A DNA stretch of 64,000 nt from Dermatophagoides farinae. Lineage: Eukaryota; Arthropoda; Arachnida; Sarcoptiformes; Pyroglyphidae. The first letter of the stretch is position 1, and the number at the start of each line of letters is the position of its first letter. The notes below the pieces were generated by a model. It did not search any database. It was not told the DNA's origin and worked only from the letters and a program-made list of their open reading frames with translations. This document shows positions 48,401 through 56,461 of this stretch, one piece after another. The stretch spans positions 811,001 to 875,000 of the forward strand of contig NC_134680.1 of NCBI RefSeq assembly GCF_024713945.1, given 5' to 3'. A program made the position numbers and the translations under genes.

Positions 48401-50078
48401 TTGATATACGTACAAATCCCGATGAATTGGATTATTTACAAGCATATCTTGCCGGTTATTTAGAAGGACAAATTACCAGACAATTAATTCGTAGTTATTG
48501 GTCAAATTTATTGGATGGTAATGAATGTCAATTGTATCATGATATGATTGTAAAATTATTGAATAACACTATTCAACGTGCATTTGACAACAATAATGAT
48601 CCATATTGGAATCAGATTCTTTTACAATTATATCAATTAGCTGGATTGGATGCTGGATATGTTGATAAATCCATCAGCGTCAATGAAATAAATGACCCGA
48701 ATATGATATTGGAACAAATAAATCCATGTGGAACAATATTATTACATCTATATACAGAATATGATGATCTAAAATATCTGTTGCAACGAAAACCCAGTGA
48801 ACATCCAATGGATCATTGTTCAGCATTGATAAAAATATTACCCAATCATTCGGATATTCTTGTATCGCATGTAACATTTGCCAATTTAAAATCAATGTTA
48901 CGTGTGTTGAAAAGATATGAATTAAATTATCGTACAAGTAATTCAAAAACCATTGTAATGTCCAGCTATCCAGGTACATTGTTTTCAATTGATGATTATT
49001 ATTTACTATCCCAGCATATGGTCGTACAGGAAACGACTATTCATAATTATGATGAAAAACTTTATAAACAAATCAATATGAATGAGATGATATTTGAATT
49101 CTTACGTACAATGGTTGCAAATCGTTTGGCCAGAAATGGTTCCGAATGGGCAGAAATATTTGGCCGTTATAATAGTGGAACTTATAATAATCAATTTATG
49201 ATTATTGATTATAAACAATTTATACCTGGTCAACAAATTCAATCAGATTTTTTATGGATATTAGAACAAATGCCCAATAGAATACATGCAGAAGATATGA
49301 CAAAAATATTGATAAAACAATCATATTGGCCAAGTTATAATCTACCTTATTTTCAAGATATTTATCAGATAAGTAAAACAGATGAAATGTTTAAAAAATT
49401 TGGTGAACATTATTCTTATGAGAAATGTGCACGTGCACAAATATTTAATCGTGATCACCATAAAGTAATGAATATGACAACAATGTATCATTTAATGCGT
49501 TATAATAATTTCAAACAAGATCCATTATCACGTTGTAATTGTACACCACCATATACTGGTTATCGTGCCATTTCATCACGTTGTGATCTGAATGATCCAA
49601 ATGGCCAATATCCATTGTATGCATATTCATTTCATTCATCAGCTGGTTTAGATGCCAAAATTACTGGCTATAAAATGGCCAAATCATTAATAATGATTGC
49701 CGTTAGTGGTCCAACATATGATCAAGTACCAGCGTTTAGTTGGTCAACAACTAAATTGAAAAATATTAAACACTTAGATCAACCTATTGAATGGCGTTTC
49801 AAACCGATTGTTACCGATTGGAATCGAACCACTGGTTTCAATCAATTTAAATTTGATTTATAAAAATGACCACAGACACACACACATATATATCAGAAAA
49901 TAAATCGACCATAACCAAAAGAATAAATAAAAAAAAATCAATCCGAAACTGACCGTTCAATCAACTTTTCTTAGAAAAAAAATTCAAAATTCTTTGAAAA
50001 TTCAACAAAATTCATTCACTTACCAAGATATGTAGAGGCACCTGTTAATATGAATAAAAATTTGATTGGTTCCAACAT
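20921..50078 (-). CDS. CadN-like: Classical (type III) cadherin, CadN-like, 15 exons spanning 29 kb
   Basis: Coding exons (minus): 50078-50024, 47045-46878, 40259-39955, 39779-39626, 39489-39221, 38442-37630, 35467-34291, 34208-33791, 31369-30098, 29610-28849, 28777-28052, 27921-27504, 25179-24896, 24814-24518, 21412-20921; about 2,500 residues. Split-codon phases agree at every junction. Order: signal peptide, about 300 residues of low-complexity sequence, five cadherin repeats plus a degenerate sixth, the membrane-proximal non-chordate classical cadherin region (INSGSLRI...), LamG, EGF, LamG, EGF, TM (split by an intron) and a tail with the p120-binding core ENIIYYHDEGGGECD. This is the Drosophila N-cadherin architecture with a much shorter repeat array. 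Role by family: calcium-dependent cell adhesion at the plasma membrane. Oddities: in-frame TAA at the end of exon 8, a frameshift in exon 9, a GC donor after exon 5, and no catenin-binding C-terminus seen. Confidence 0.93.
21413..24517 (-). other. 3.1-kb cadherin intron splitting the TM helix
   Basis: GT-AG, phase 1. AT-rich with TTG, CAT and CA tracts. No embedded gene seen. Confidence 0.75.
24518..24814 (-). CDS. Cadherin exon 14: extracellular stalk and first half of the TM helix
   Basis: 297 nt. Asp/Glu/Ser-rich stalk then EYYGLFFIVLIILIPLNIP, with codon T|TT split to exon 15. The helix resumes after the intron as FLIYIGYICW before a basic stop-transfer run. Confidence 0.85.
24896..25179 (-). 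CDS. Cadherin exon 13: EGF2 end and juxtamembrane segment
   Basis: 284 nt. Reads CPKGYIESNDGKNC then a Cys-containing segment (EYCHRQRLNLPCGTVAIGDG) and a Ser-rich stretch. Phases fit both neighbours. Confidence 0.8.
25180..27503 (-). other. 2.3-kb cadherin intron
   Basis: Lies between exons 13 and 12. Contains (CA)n 26361-26386 and many poly-A/T and CAT runs. No exon supported. Confidence 0.7.
27504..27921 (-). CDS. Cadherin exon 12: end of LamG2 and start of EGF2
   Basis: 418 nt. Starts GC|TGC completing ADGGCLSDLKINDIDI (LamG end) and closes with NGCQSPPINSCIELHCRKP up to KC with the Arg codon split AG|A. The EGF cysteine pattern continues in the next exon. Confidence 0.85.
28052..28777 (-). 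CDS. Cadherin exon 11: EGF1 and most of LamG2
   Basis: 726 nt. The EGF module CLNNGYCDGSYNHVKCYCPR-GFYGEQC is complete (six-Cys pattern with the preceding exon end). LamG2 follows (RIVFRFNLHPSG, DGRWHHVRAIRLGQSAQLIL, EQIIIGGDVSSL) and continues into the next exon as GCLSDLKIND. Confidence 0.92.
28849..29610 (-). CDS. Cadherin exon 10: LamG1
   Basis: 762 nt. PRLLFDFGSGIQEITINIEN, GNWHQLDIQFDSNSVHLMFD and GFNGCMKNVIFNNHIYDL are laminin-G hallmarks and align with the N-cadherin first LamG. A Ser/His-rich insertion interrupts it. Confidence 0.92.
29611..30097 (-). other. 0.5-kb cadherin intron
   Basis: Between exons 10 and 9; splits LamG1 (donor G|GTTTGT, acceptor AATCTAG|GA). Nothing else seen. 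Confidence 0.75.
30098..31369 (-). CDS. Cadherin exon 9: last degenerate repeat, classical-cadherin membrane-proximal region, start of LamG1; frameshifted
   Basis: Begins with PIELGQINVEDPDDWDVGDK, matching the N-cadherin PIGRVYVYDLDDWDLPDKKF region. Later INSGSLRI and FIKIWDWN mark the non-chordate classical cadherin domain. Frame is lost between about 30809 and 30756: one frame runs to TAA at 30754, while the homologous continuation (QFGINECMMSEQEE..., then a Cys-rich segment and LamG start SFKSDGVIWLDPLPIC) is in another. Exon length is one base over an in-phase value. Confidence 0.88.
31370..33790 (-). other. 2.4-kb intron between cadherin exons 9 and 8
   Basis: Poly-T, CAT and TG repeats throughout. 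A small missed exon here could resolve the exon 8 stop-codon problem, but I could not identify one. Confidence 0.5.
33791..34208 (-). CDS. Cadherin exon 8: repeat 5 end; 3' boundary uncertain
   Basis: Encodes NGPPFTFRIDP, FDREQQKQYQIPIIVNDSG, IDDINDN and KNVYVFYID, matching N-cadherin, then Gln7 and an Asp-rich run. The strong donor ACG|GTAACG ends at 33791 and has the phase exon 9 needs, but TAA (33795-33793) precedes it in frame. An earlier donor AAAT|GTTGAC would avoid the stop but is poor. Confidence 0.75.
34291..35467 (-). CDS. Cadherin exon 7: cadherin repeats 2 (end) to 5 (start)
   Basis: 1,177 nt. Contains MDQNDCPPRF (a degenerate DxNDN linker), KPLDYE, IRDINDNKPKF, FQIDTETGTVRLNRKLDRET and DDVNDNAPFI. 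Ends in FDRDDYSK with the codon split G|GA to exon 8 NGPPFTFRIDP. Confidence 0.93.
35468..37629 (-). other. 2.2-kb cadherin intron
   Basis: Between exons 7 and 6 (acceptor ATTTACAG, donor AAAG|GTATGT). Homopolymer and dinucleotide repeats only. Confidence 0.75.
37630..38442 (-). CDS. Cadherin exon 6: cadherin repeats 1-2
   Basis: 813 nt, phase 0 at both ends. Contains a long Asp/Asn insertion and Gln9 within repeat 1, then FTINHTNGEISVLKPLDYD, LRNINDNEPFF (calcium-binding linker) and repeat 2 with CCFDREHRANYTIIVSAMD, closely matching N-cadherin. Confidence 0.92.
38443..39220 (-). other. Cadherin intron with GC donor
   Basis: 778 bp, CAG|GCATGT at the 5' end and CACACATAG at the 3' end. See exon 5 for why GC is preferred. 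Confidence 0.65.
39221..39489 (-). CDS. Cadherin exon 5: Lys-rich linker and start of first cadherin repeat
   Basis: 269 nt. It ends FEIEINEEDDHSLPKRLLQ, which joined to exon 6 ITLTNDD matches the N-cadherin pattern LPKRVLQVTATDGD. That fit requires a GC donor (CAG|GCATGT). A GT four bases further on would break the frame of exon 6. Confidence 0.8.
39626..39779 (-). CDS. Cadherin exon 4: Pro/Thr/His-rich linker
   Basis: 154 nt, acceptor TATTTTCAG, donor G|GTATGT. Encodes SYYIKALITPSISPPPSSP and MNHHHHHQRPSSR. No recognised domain. Confidence 0.62.
39955..40259 (-). CDS. Cadherin exon 3: His/Asp-rich low-complexity segment
   Basis: 305 nt, acceptor TTTTTCTAG, donor AAT|GTAAGT. Contains Asp7, several His4-5 runs and Thr runs produced by CAT/GAT microsatellites. 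No domain. Phases fit exons 2 and 4. Confidence 0.62.
40260..46877 (-). other. 6.6-kb cadherin intron 2
   Basis: No gene recognised. Contains (CT)n 45371-45441, GA/CA tracts and CAT repeats. A slightly GC-richer patch at about 41046-41120 has no assignable product. Confidence 0.55.
45371..45441. repeat. (CT)n / (CA)n compound microsatellite
   Basis: CT run, short CA run, then about 24 CT dinucleotides. Confidence 0.95.
46878..47045 (-). CDS. Cadherin exon 2: Asn-rich N-terminal segment
   Basis: Acceptor TTTTTTCCAG before 47045, donor G|GTAAGT after 46878; 168 nt. Encodes TKYIKVGLDDPNQSNNNSLV and an Asn/Ser/Leu-rich stretch without domain similarity. It is tied to exons 1 and 3 only by phase and orientation. 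Confidence 0.65.
47046..48168. other. Part of cadherin intron 1 upstream of the nested gene
   Basis: Repeat-rich (ATG)n 47370-47390, (CA)n 47539-47559, poly-T. The last part must contain the promoter of the nested plus-strand gene; no element was assigned. Confidence 0.5.
48169..49863 (+). CDS. Phospholipase B-like protein (PLBD2 / lama family), single exon
   Basis: 564 residues, intronless. Signal peptide MKKLLFLLLIVNFSSSIQSW, then the whole PLBD fold. Markers: AGYLEGQITRQLI, HCSALIKILPNHSD, SSYPGTLFSIDDYYLLS, RYNSGTYNNQFMIIDYKQF, LRTMVANRLARNGSEWAEIF, DPLSRCNCTPPYTGYRAIS and SGPTYDQVPAFSWST. Cys217 in HCSAL corresponds to the N-terminal nucleophile exposed by autocleavage in this Ntn-hydrolase family. 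Several N-glycosylation sites are present. Known relatives are lysosomal glycoproteins; the true substrate is debated (phospholipid deacylation is proposed), so lysosomal hydrolase is the safe call. Length matches the family. It lies entirely in the first intron of the minus-strand cadherin. AATAAA occurs at 49899-49904. Confidence 0.96.
   Translation: MKKLLFLLLIVNFSSSIQSWINPSNHPQKQSYHCISHESNYKIYPCADFHQNSNENETDYIVHARFANNINQTGWSELDIRTNPDELDYLQAYLAGYLEGQITRQLIRSYWSNLLDGNECQLYHDMIVKLLNNTIQRAFDNNNDPYWNQILLQLYQLAGLDAGYVDKSISVNEINDPNMILEQINPCGTILLHLYTEYDDLKYLLQRKPSEHPMDHCSALIKILPNHSDILVSHVTFANLKSMLRVLKRYELNYRTSNSKTIVMSSYPGTLFSIDDYYLLSQHMVVQETTIHNYDEKLYKQINMNEMIFEFLRTMVANRLARNGSEWAEIFGRYNSGTYNNQFMIIDYKQFIPGQQIQSDFLWILEQMPNRIHAEDMTKILIKQSYWPSYNLPYFQDIYQISKTDEMFKKFGEHYSYEKCARAQIFNRDHHKVMNMTTMYHLMRYNNFKQDPLSRCNCTPPYTGYRAISSRCDLNDPNGQYPLYAYSFHSSAGLDAKITGYKMAKSLIMIAVSGPTYDQVPAFSWSTTKLKNIKHLDQPIEWRFKPIVTDWNRTTGFNQFKFDL
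49899..49904 (+). terminator. Polyadenylation signal AATAAA
   Basis: Canonical hexamer 36 bases after the PLBD-like stop codon, upstream of the opposing cadherin exon 1. Confidence 0.5.
50024..50078 (-). CDS. Cadherin exon 1: start codon and signal peptide
   Basis: ATG at 50078-50076 encodes MLEPIKFLFILTGASTYL, a typical signal peptide, and ends with one base before GTAAGT. It joins exon 2 in phase (G|TT). The exon is too short for simple ORF detection and was found from its donor and the hydrophobic reading. The upstream sequence is triplet repeat; an earlier non-coding exon is possible. Confidence 0.75.
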
Positions 50079-51029
50079 TCTGATGATGATGATGATGATG
50101 ATGATAATCACAAATTAAAATGATGTGAAAATTTGAATCATTCAAAATTCTTTTTTTCCCCCGTTTCAGCAATGAAATTCTGAGAATTCTGGAAAAAAAA
50201 TTAATTTTCAATAAATTGAATTGAATCAAACGATGATGATGATGATGGGTGTGATGAACGATGAAAACAAAACAAAAAAAAATTTTCACTTTGTCGAAAA
50301 TAGATATTGAAACACTGAAAAAAAAGAAATCTGATCCGAAGAAAGTGTGAGTGAAGAATAGAAAAAAAAACAATAAAAGCAGAAAAAAAAATTCTGGTGA
50401 AAAGAATGCGAAAAATGTCTTTCACACACACACACAGACAGACAGAAAAAAAACAATAATGTGAATCAACGAATTTATATATATATATATATCGATACAA
50501 AAAAAACCAAAAATAGCAAAAAAAAAAGATAAATTGATTCTATTATTTTTTTTTCTTTTTATTCCATTTGTTGTTTGTTCATTCTTTCGTTTTTTTTTCT
50601 CTCGCTGATTCTTTGATGATGATGATGATGATGATGGTATTTATTACTGTCGTCGCCGTAGTTGCTGTTGTTGTTTATTTCCTTATTGATGTTGAAACAA
50701 AAGCAAAAGCCTATGCATACAGGAAGATCGATCGTTGATGATGATGATGATCGGAAATGGAAATTTCATTTGTAACCATCGTCAATTTAATAATTTTCAA
50801 TGATTTGTAAAGAAAAAAAAAATCTGTATAAACGTATTCACATCATCAAGAATCATGTGATCAGAATATTATAGATTCTATATATGAGGAACGAAAAAAA
50901 AAACAAAAACAAATTATTAGTAAATCAAAGAAAACAAAAAAAAGTTGAAAATGGAAAATTATTCAACTTGATTATTGGCTTATGATGTGATTAGTTTGTT
51001 GTTGTTGTTGTTGTTGTTGATTATTCTGT

Positions 51030-51063
51030 TGTGAATGATTCATTCATGAATGAATCATTCACA
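51030..51063. repeat. 34-bp perfect palindrome
   Basis: Centre TTCA|TGAA; arms TGTGAATGATTCATTCA and its exact complement, with no loop. It is built from ATTC/GAAT repeats, so it may be a by-product of simple-sequence slippage. Confidence 0.9.
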
Positions 51064-53733
51064 TCAAAATTCTTTATTCTACATTTGAATTTATAGAAAA
51101 AAACAACAAAACAAAACCAATAGGCAAACAACAACCACAACTACAAACTAAATTGGTTAGTCTATTTATCCGATAAAATAATTAAACAAAAACAAAAACA
51201 AAAAAACAACGACCAAAACCACCAAGTAAATTGAATCTGATCATGGAATGAGATGTGAACAACAACAACAACAACAACAAAAAAAAAAATGTCCACACAT
51301 TATCCAAAGAATTAATGATCATTCAGCAGGGTAGTAGCAACAACAACAAGAAAGATGACCAAAAACGAAAATTAAAATGAACAAAAAAAAAATGCAACCA
51401 AATTAGATACATTAAGTTGGTTTTTTTTTGGTTCTGGTATCGATTCAGTTTAATGAACCATAATTCAGAGCAGCCAAGCAGTGGCCAAAAAAAAAAAAAA
51501 AAAAAAACAAAAATTCAAATTCCAAGTAAGAATTGAACTTTTCGTGCCAATTTTTTTTTTTTTGACTTGCAAAGTCATCGATTTTTTTTCGAATATTAAA
51601 ACAATTGAACCGGTTTGGGTAGTTTATAGTTATGTGGTTTATGTTTGTCCAATGAATGAATTCATTTTTCAATCATGTGATAGTGTTGTGGGTCATTCCG
51701 GAATATATTCAATGAACAAAACAAACAAGACAAGTCAAGTCAAGTCAAGTCAACTTTATCATTAAATTTTGGCTTTTGTTTTGGGACATTCCAGAATGAT
51801 AAAAAAAAACTTTGCTGTATTCAACATTCATTCATTCATTCATTCACACTATTCGATATTCATTAGTTCAGTTTAGTGTTGTTGTTGTTGTTGTTTTTTG
51901 CACTTTCCTCTGTTTTTTTTTTTTTTTGGTACAGAAAACAAAATAAGGAATTTTCATCACTATATATGGGTCTATATATAATAAACGACCAGTTAACTTA
52001 TTTATACATGTGAAATGAAATGAAATGAAAAAGTGTGAAAGAAAACTCAAATTAATGTGATGGTGGTGAATGGTTTGTTGTCGTTGCTGCTGCTGCTGCT
52101 GCTGCTGTTAACCCAAACAACAGGAAAAAAAACGTGCAAGAAACAAGAGAAGAAAAAAAAGAAGAAAAAAAATTATCCGCGAGTGTTGAAAACTCAACTG
52201 GCAAAGTAAAGTGTGAATGGATCACATGAAAATTTCTTTCTTTTTTTTCTATTTTGTTTTGTTTCTTTATTTGATTTCTTTGTCTTGTTTTGTTTATTCA
52301 CACAATATACTAATTATTGTTGCTGTAGCTTGTTTTGGGTTGTGTGGGCCCAACACGACAACGACAACAACAACAACAACGACAACAACATCGAATGACG
52401 CCCAAAGTAGTCCAAAATGAATAATGATTCTTTATTCATTTCATCACACACACACACACACGTTCGTTACTTGGTAATAATATGTGATGGCAGTACAAGT
52501 GTTGATTTTTTTTTTCTCAACAATAATTTACTTGGGAATATTCTTGGAAAGTTGGATATAATAACAAGAACAACAAGAACAAAGAAACGAAACTAAATGA
52601 AATGAAGTTGAAATTGAAATGAAAAGCATAATAATATAATGATAATCATAATAAATTTGACACATATATTAAATGAAATTGGATAAAAAAAACAAATATG
52701 GCAACAACAACAAAAAGAGAAAGAAAAATCTTCCCAACCGTAACGATATTTATGAACATCATTCAGCAGATCAGATCAGATTCTTTCATATCCATCAATT
52801 GTTAGGCTAGAGATAGATATAGACAGATATGTCAGGTGTAAATTTCATTTGATGAATAAATAAACAAAAAGATAAAAAAACTCAAGCTGTTTCAGGTTTT
52901 TTTTGGAACACTTGAAATCTAAATGACTTGTGAACAAAAAAAAAACAAACAAAAATTTAAAATTTAAATCGTTTTTCAAAGGAAGAAGAAAAAAAATTCC
53001 AAATTCCAAGAAAAGTGAAAATGCATAAAATTCTTACCACCACCACCACACAACGAATAAACAAATGGACGAAAAAAAAATCTCTGTGTTTTTTTTGTTG
53101 CAATGAGAATTGAATATATTCCGGATATAAATATCCTTTAGGGCAGCCAAAAAAAAATTCAAATACATCCAGGTTGGTAATTTTCATTTTCCGTTCGACC
53201 AAAGAATTGGACTGAATATTATGAAAAAAAATGAAAATAAAAAACTTTTTTTTTGTCAACTGGCATATAGACCAAATATCAATGGCCAACAACAACCAGA
53301 ACCAGAATGCTGGACCATTTCCTTTTCATTTCTCATCATCATCATCATCATCATTGTGTTCATCAAAAGTGTTTTTTCATGAACAAAATAAAAAAAAATT
53401 CTTTTTTTTTTGCATTGTTGTTCAACATTTACATTTTGTCGAAGAGAGAGAGAGAAAGAGAGAATGAAATGAAGAAAAAAAAATTCAAAACAGAGCCATT
53501 TATTTGATGATGAAAGTATTTTTTCATTCATTCATTCATTCATTCAGTCGTTTAGTCAGTAGTTGAACACATGACACACACACACACGCACACACATAGT
53601 GAAAAAATATTTCAAATTCGTTTGTTTGTTTGTTTGTTGTATTCAAATTGGTTGAAAATTTTCATCCAAAACGAATAATCATCATCATCATCATCATCAT
53701 TTCAATGTGAAATAAAAATTGCCTAAACATTTG

Positions 53734-53735
<2 letters not shown>

Positions 53736-53810
<75 letters not shown>
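53736..53810. repeat. (GT)n microsatellite, about 37 units
   Basis: Longest pure dinucleotide array of the window. It yields spurious CVCVCV frames. Confidence 0.97.
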
Positions 53811-53811
<1 letters not shown>

Positions 53812-56436
53812 AACGGAGAGAGAAACCATCAAACCAATGGAATGGATGGAAAAGAATCGATTTCAAAAGAGAACGAGAATTGGATTCTTGTTCAAATATG
53901 GTGATGATCGTGGTGGTGGTGGTGGTGGTGGTGAAGGTATACCTATGAAAAATGAAAAATTCATTTGCAATTCTGCAATTCTGCAAATGGTCAACCATCT
54001 CTATCATCAAATGATTGATCAATCATTTGAAATCGAAATTCCCAATTGAATATCATTGATATATATGGTGGTTTATTTCAAATATGGAAATCTTACAATG
54101 GAAAAAAAGAAGATGATGATGAAAAAGAAATTCCTATTTACACAAGGTAAAATAAAAAATGGAGTGTGAAAAAAAAACATATTCATATTGAAAATCAAAT
54201 GTTTAAATAAATAGCAGAATGGAATCGACTGGAATGATAATGATGATGATGATTTAATTTTTTTTTCATTCAAAAAAAAAAATGAAATGAAATGAAATCA
54301 AATATGAGTGTGTTTTTATGAATCAATCATGAACGTGCGGTGATGGTAATGGTGGTGGTGGTGGTGGTGGTTCACCTTTCTCCCCATTTTCATCCAAAAG
54401 TACATTATTATCCACACAATTATAAGTGAACCGTAAACGTGTGTTTTGGGTTATACGGAATGTAAAAAAAAACCTCCAAAAATAGAAAAGCGAATAAAAT
54501 ATTCTGATGGAATGAATTATAGAGAAAAGTGAGGGCGAAAAAAAAACATTTAAAAAACATCAGAAAAAAATGTTGATGCGTATGGTGATGGTGATGATGA
54601 AAATTGCCAAGATGCTCTCTCTCGCTCTCTCTATCACTTGCTCGGTCTTATTCACTTTCTCGCACAATTTGATATTAATCATCATCATCATCATCATCGT
54701 CATAACCATTATAACCATCAACAAAAAACGATATAACGATTTTTATCCACTAAAAAATTCTCAGCTTTTTTTCTTTCTTGGGTTGTTTCAAATGGAACCT
54801 GACAATACCGAAAAGCTAATAGAAAAGAAGTGAATGATGAAATTTCATATGAAAAATGAATTTCAATAAATATGAATATTCCATTTGTAAACCATTAAAG
54901 TGAATTTCGTTTATTTCACTTACACACACACACAACAGGCATGATTGAAATGATTTGAATATTTCACGTGCATTGTGGTGCATTATGGTGTGTTTAGTGT
55001 GTGTAATGTATAGGGCTCGTGCAACATTACAAAGAAAACATTGAGCAAACAAAAAAAAAAAAAACACTAGGAAATAGTGTGAGTAAAGAAAAAAAAAACA
55101 AAAATTTGCCGACTAAATACATCTAATTTTAACTGAATGAACAACAAAATCGTTGGCTGATTATTATGATTACGAAGCAAAAAAAAAAAGAAAAAAAATT
55201 TTTTTTTTTGACAGAAATCAGCAAAAAAAAGTCAAAAACAAAAACTAAAAAAAAGAACACTCAAATTATGAACCGAATCAAATCGATGTAAACAACAACA
55301 ACAACAACAACATGCTAATCAAATGAGCCATTTAAATTGTAATAATGAATGAAAAAAGACATCTTTCCACTGCTTCAATATAGAAAGAGAAAAAGAAAAA
55401 TCAAAATTGAATCTTGATGCAGAAAAAAAAACAACAACAAACTTTTTATGACTTTCATCATCATCATCATCATCATCATAATAATAATCATTGCCACGAT
55501 GATTATTTCATGATTCCATCATCACCGGAATCCGGAATACTGATGATGAACGAAATAAACGAAATAATGGAATGAATATGGATATAAAACACATCATTAT
55601 CAATGGAAACCATAAAGAAAAAAAAAGGAAAGTTTTTCAAATTAATTCAATTATTATAGTTCAAAGTTGTTGAAGACGACTTATTTCTTTGGATAATGAT
55701 TGTGGGTGGTGATTGAATGTAACACTATAGTAGTGACCGACACATGATGTTTTTTTTTGTCTTTTTCAAAACATCACAAATATATATATCAGTACAGCAT
55801 CATTTCATTTCATTACATTAAATAAATACATATTGATAAAAAAAAATAAAAAAATGTTTGCATAAAATCCAGAAAATTATGCCAAAAAAAAACAAAAAAC
55901 AAAACAAATACCAGATATAAATTGACAAAAACCCGAAATATCCTGAAAAAACCAGAACCAGAACCAAAAACACCTACCTATAAATTACCTTATGGCGAAA
56001 TAAAACAGAAAAAAAATATTCCAGAAAATACAAAAAACAGGAATGGAATCTAGTGCAAAAAAAAATTTCGAATCAAATGAAACATTGCACACATTCAGAT
56101 AAATGCACCAAACCAGTAATGTTTGCTTTGATATTCTAAAAAGAAAAAAAAACAAAAACAAAAACAAAACAGTGACTAATTCAGTGATAAATTTTGAATA
56201 TAAATCGGATTTTTTATTTTTTGGCAATAAATCCTTGCGCAACTATTAATAAATAAACTCAAGAATCGGCGAGAATTTTGGATACATGAAATTTTTGCAA
56301 AAAAAAAAAAATAAAAAATTCATTAATAATCAAAATAAAGGATTATAAAACATTAAATGATAATCATCATTTGGTTTTGGCAAGTTCCAACAACAACAAC
56401 AACAACAACAAAAAAAATGGTGTGACAAAATATAAC

Positions 56437-56461
56437 AAAAAAAAAAAAAAAAAAAAAAAAA
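56437..56461. repeat. Poly-A run of 25
   Basis: Uninterrupted A tract; no adjacent retrotransposon body or target duplication was recognised. Confidence 0.9.

Noticed and set aside
48197-48988. Shadow frames overlapping the PLBD-like gene
   Set aside because: Other-frame translations of a strongly supported coding sequence.
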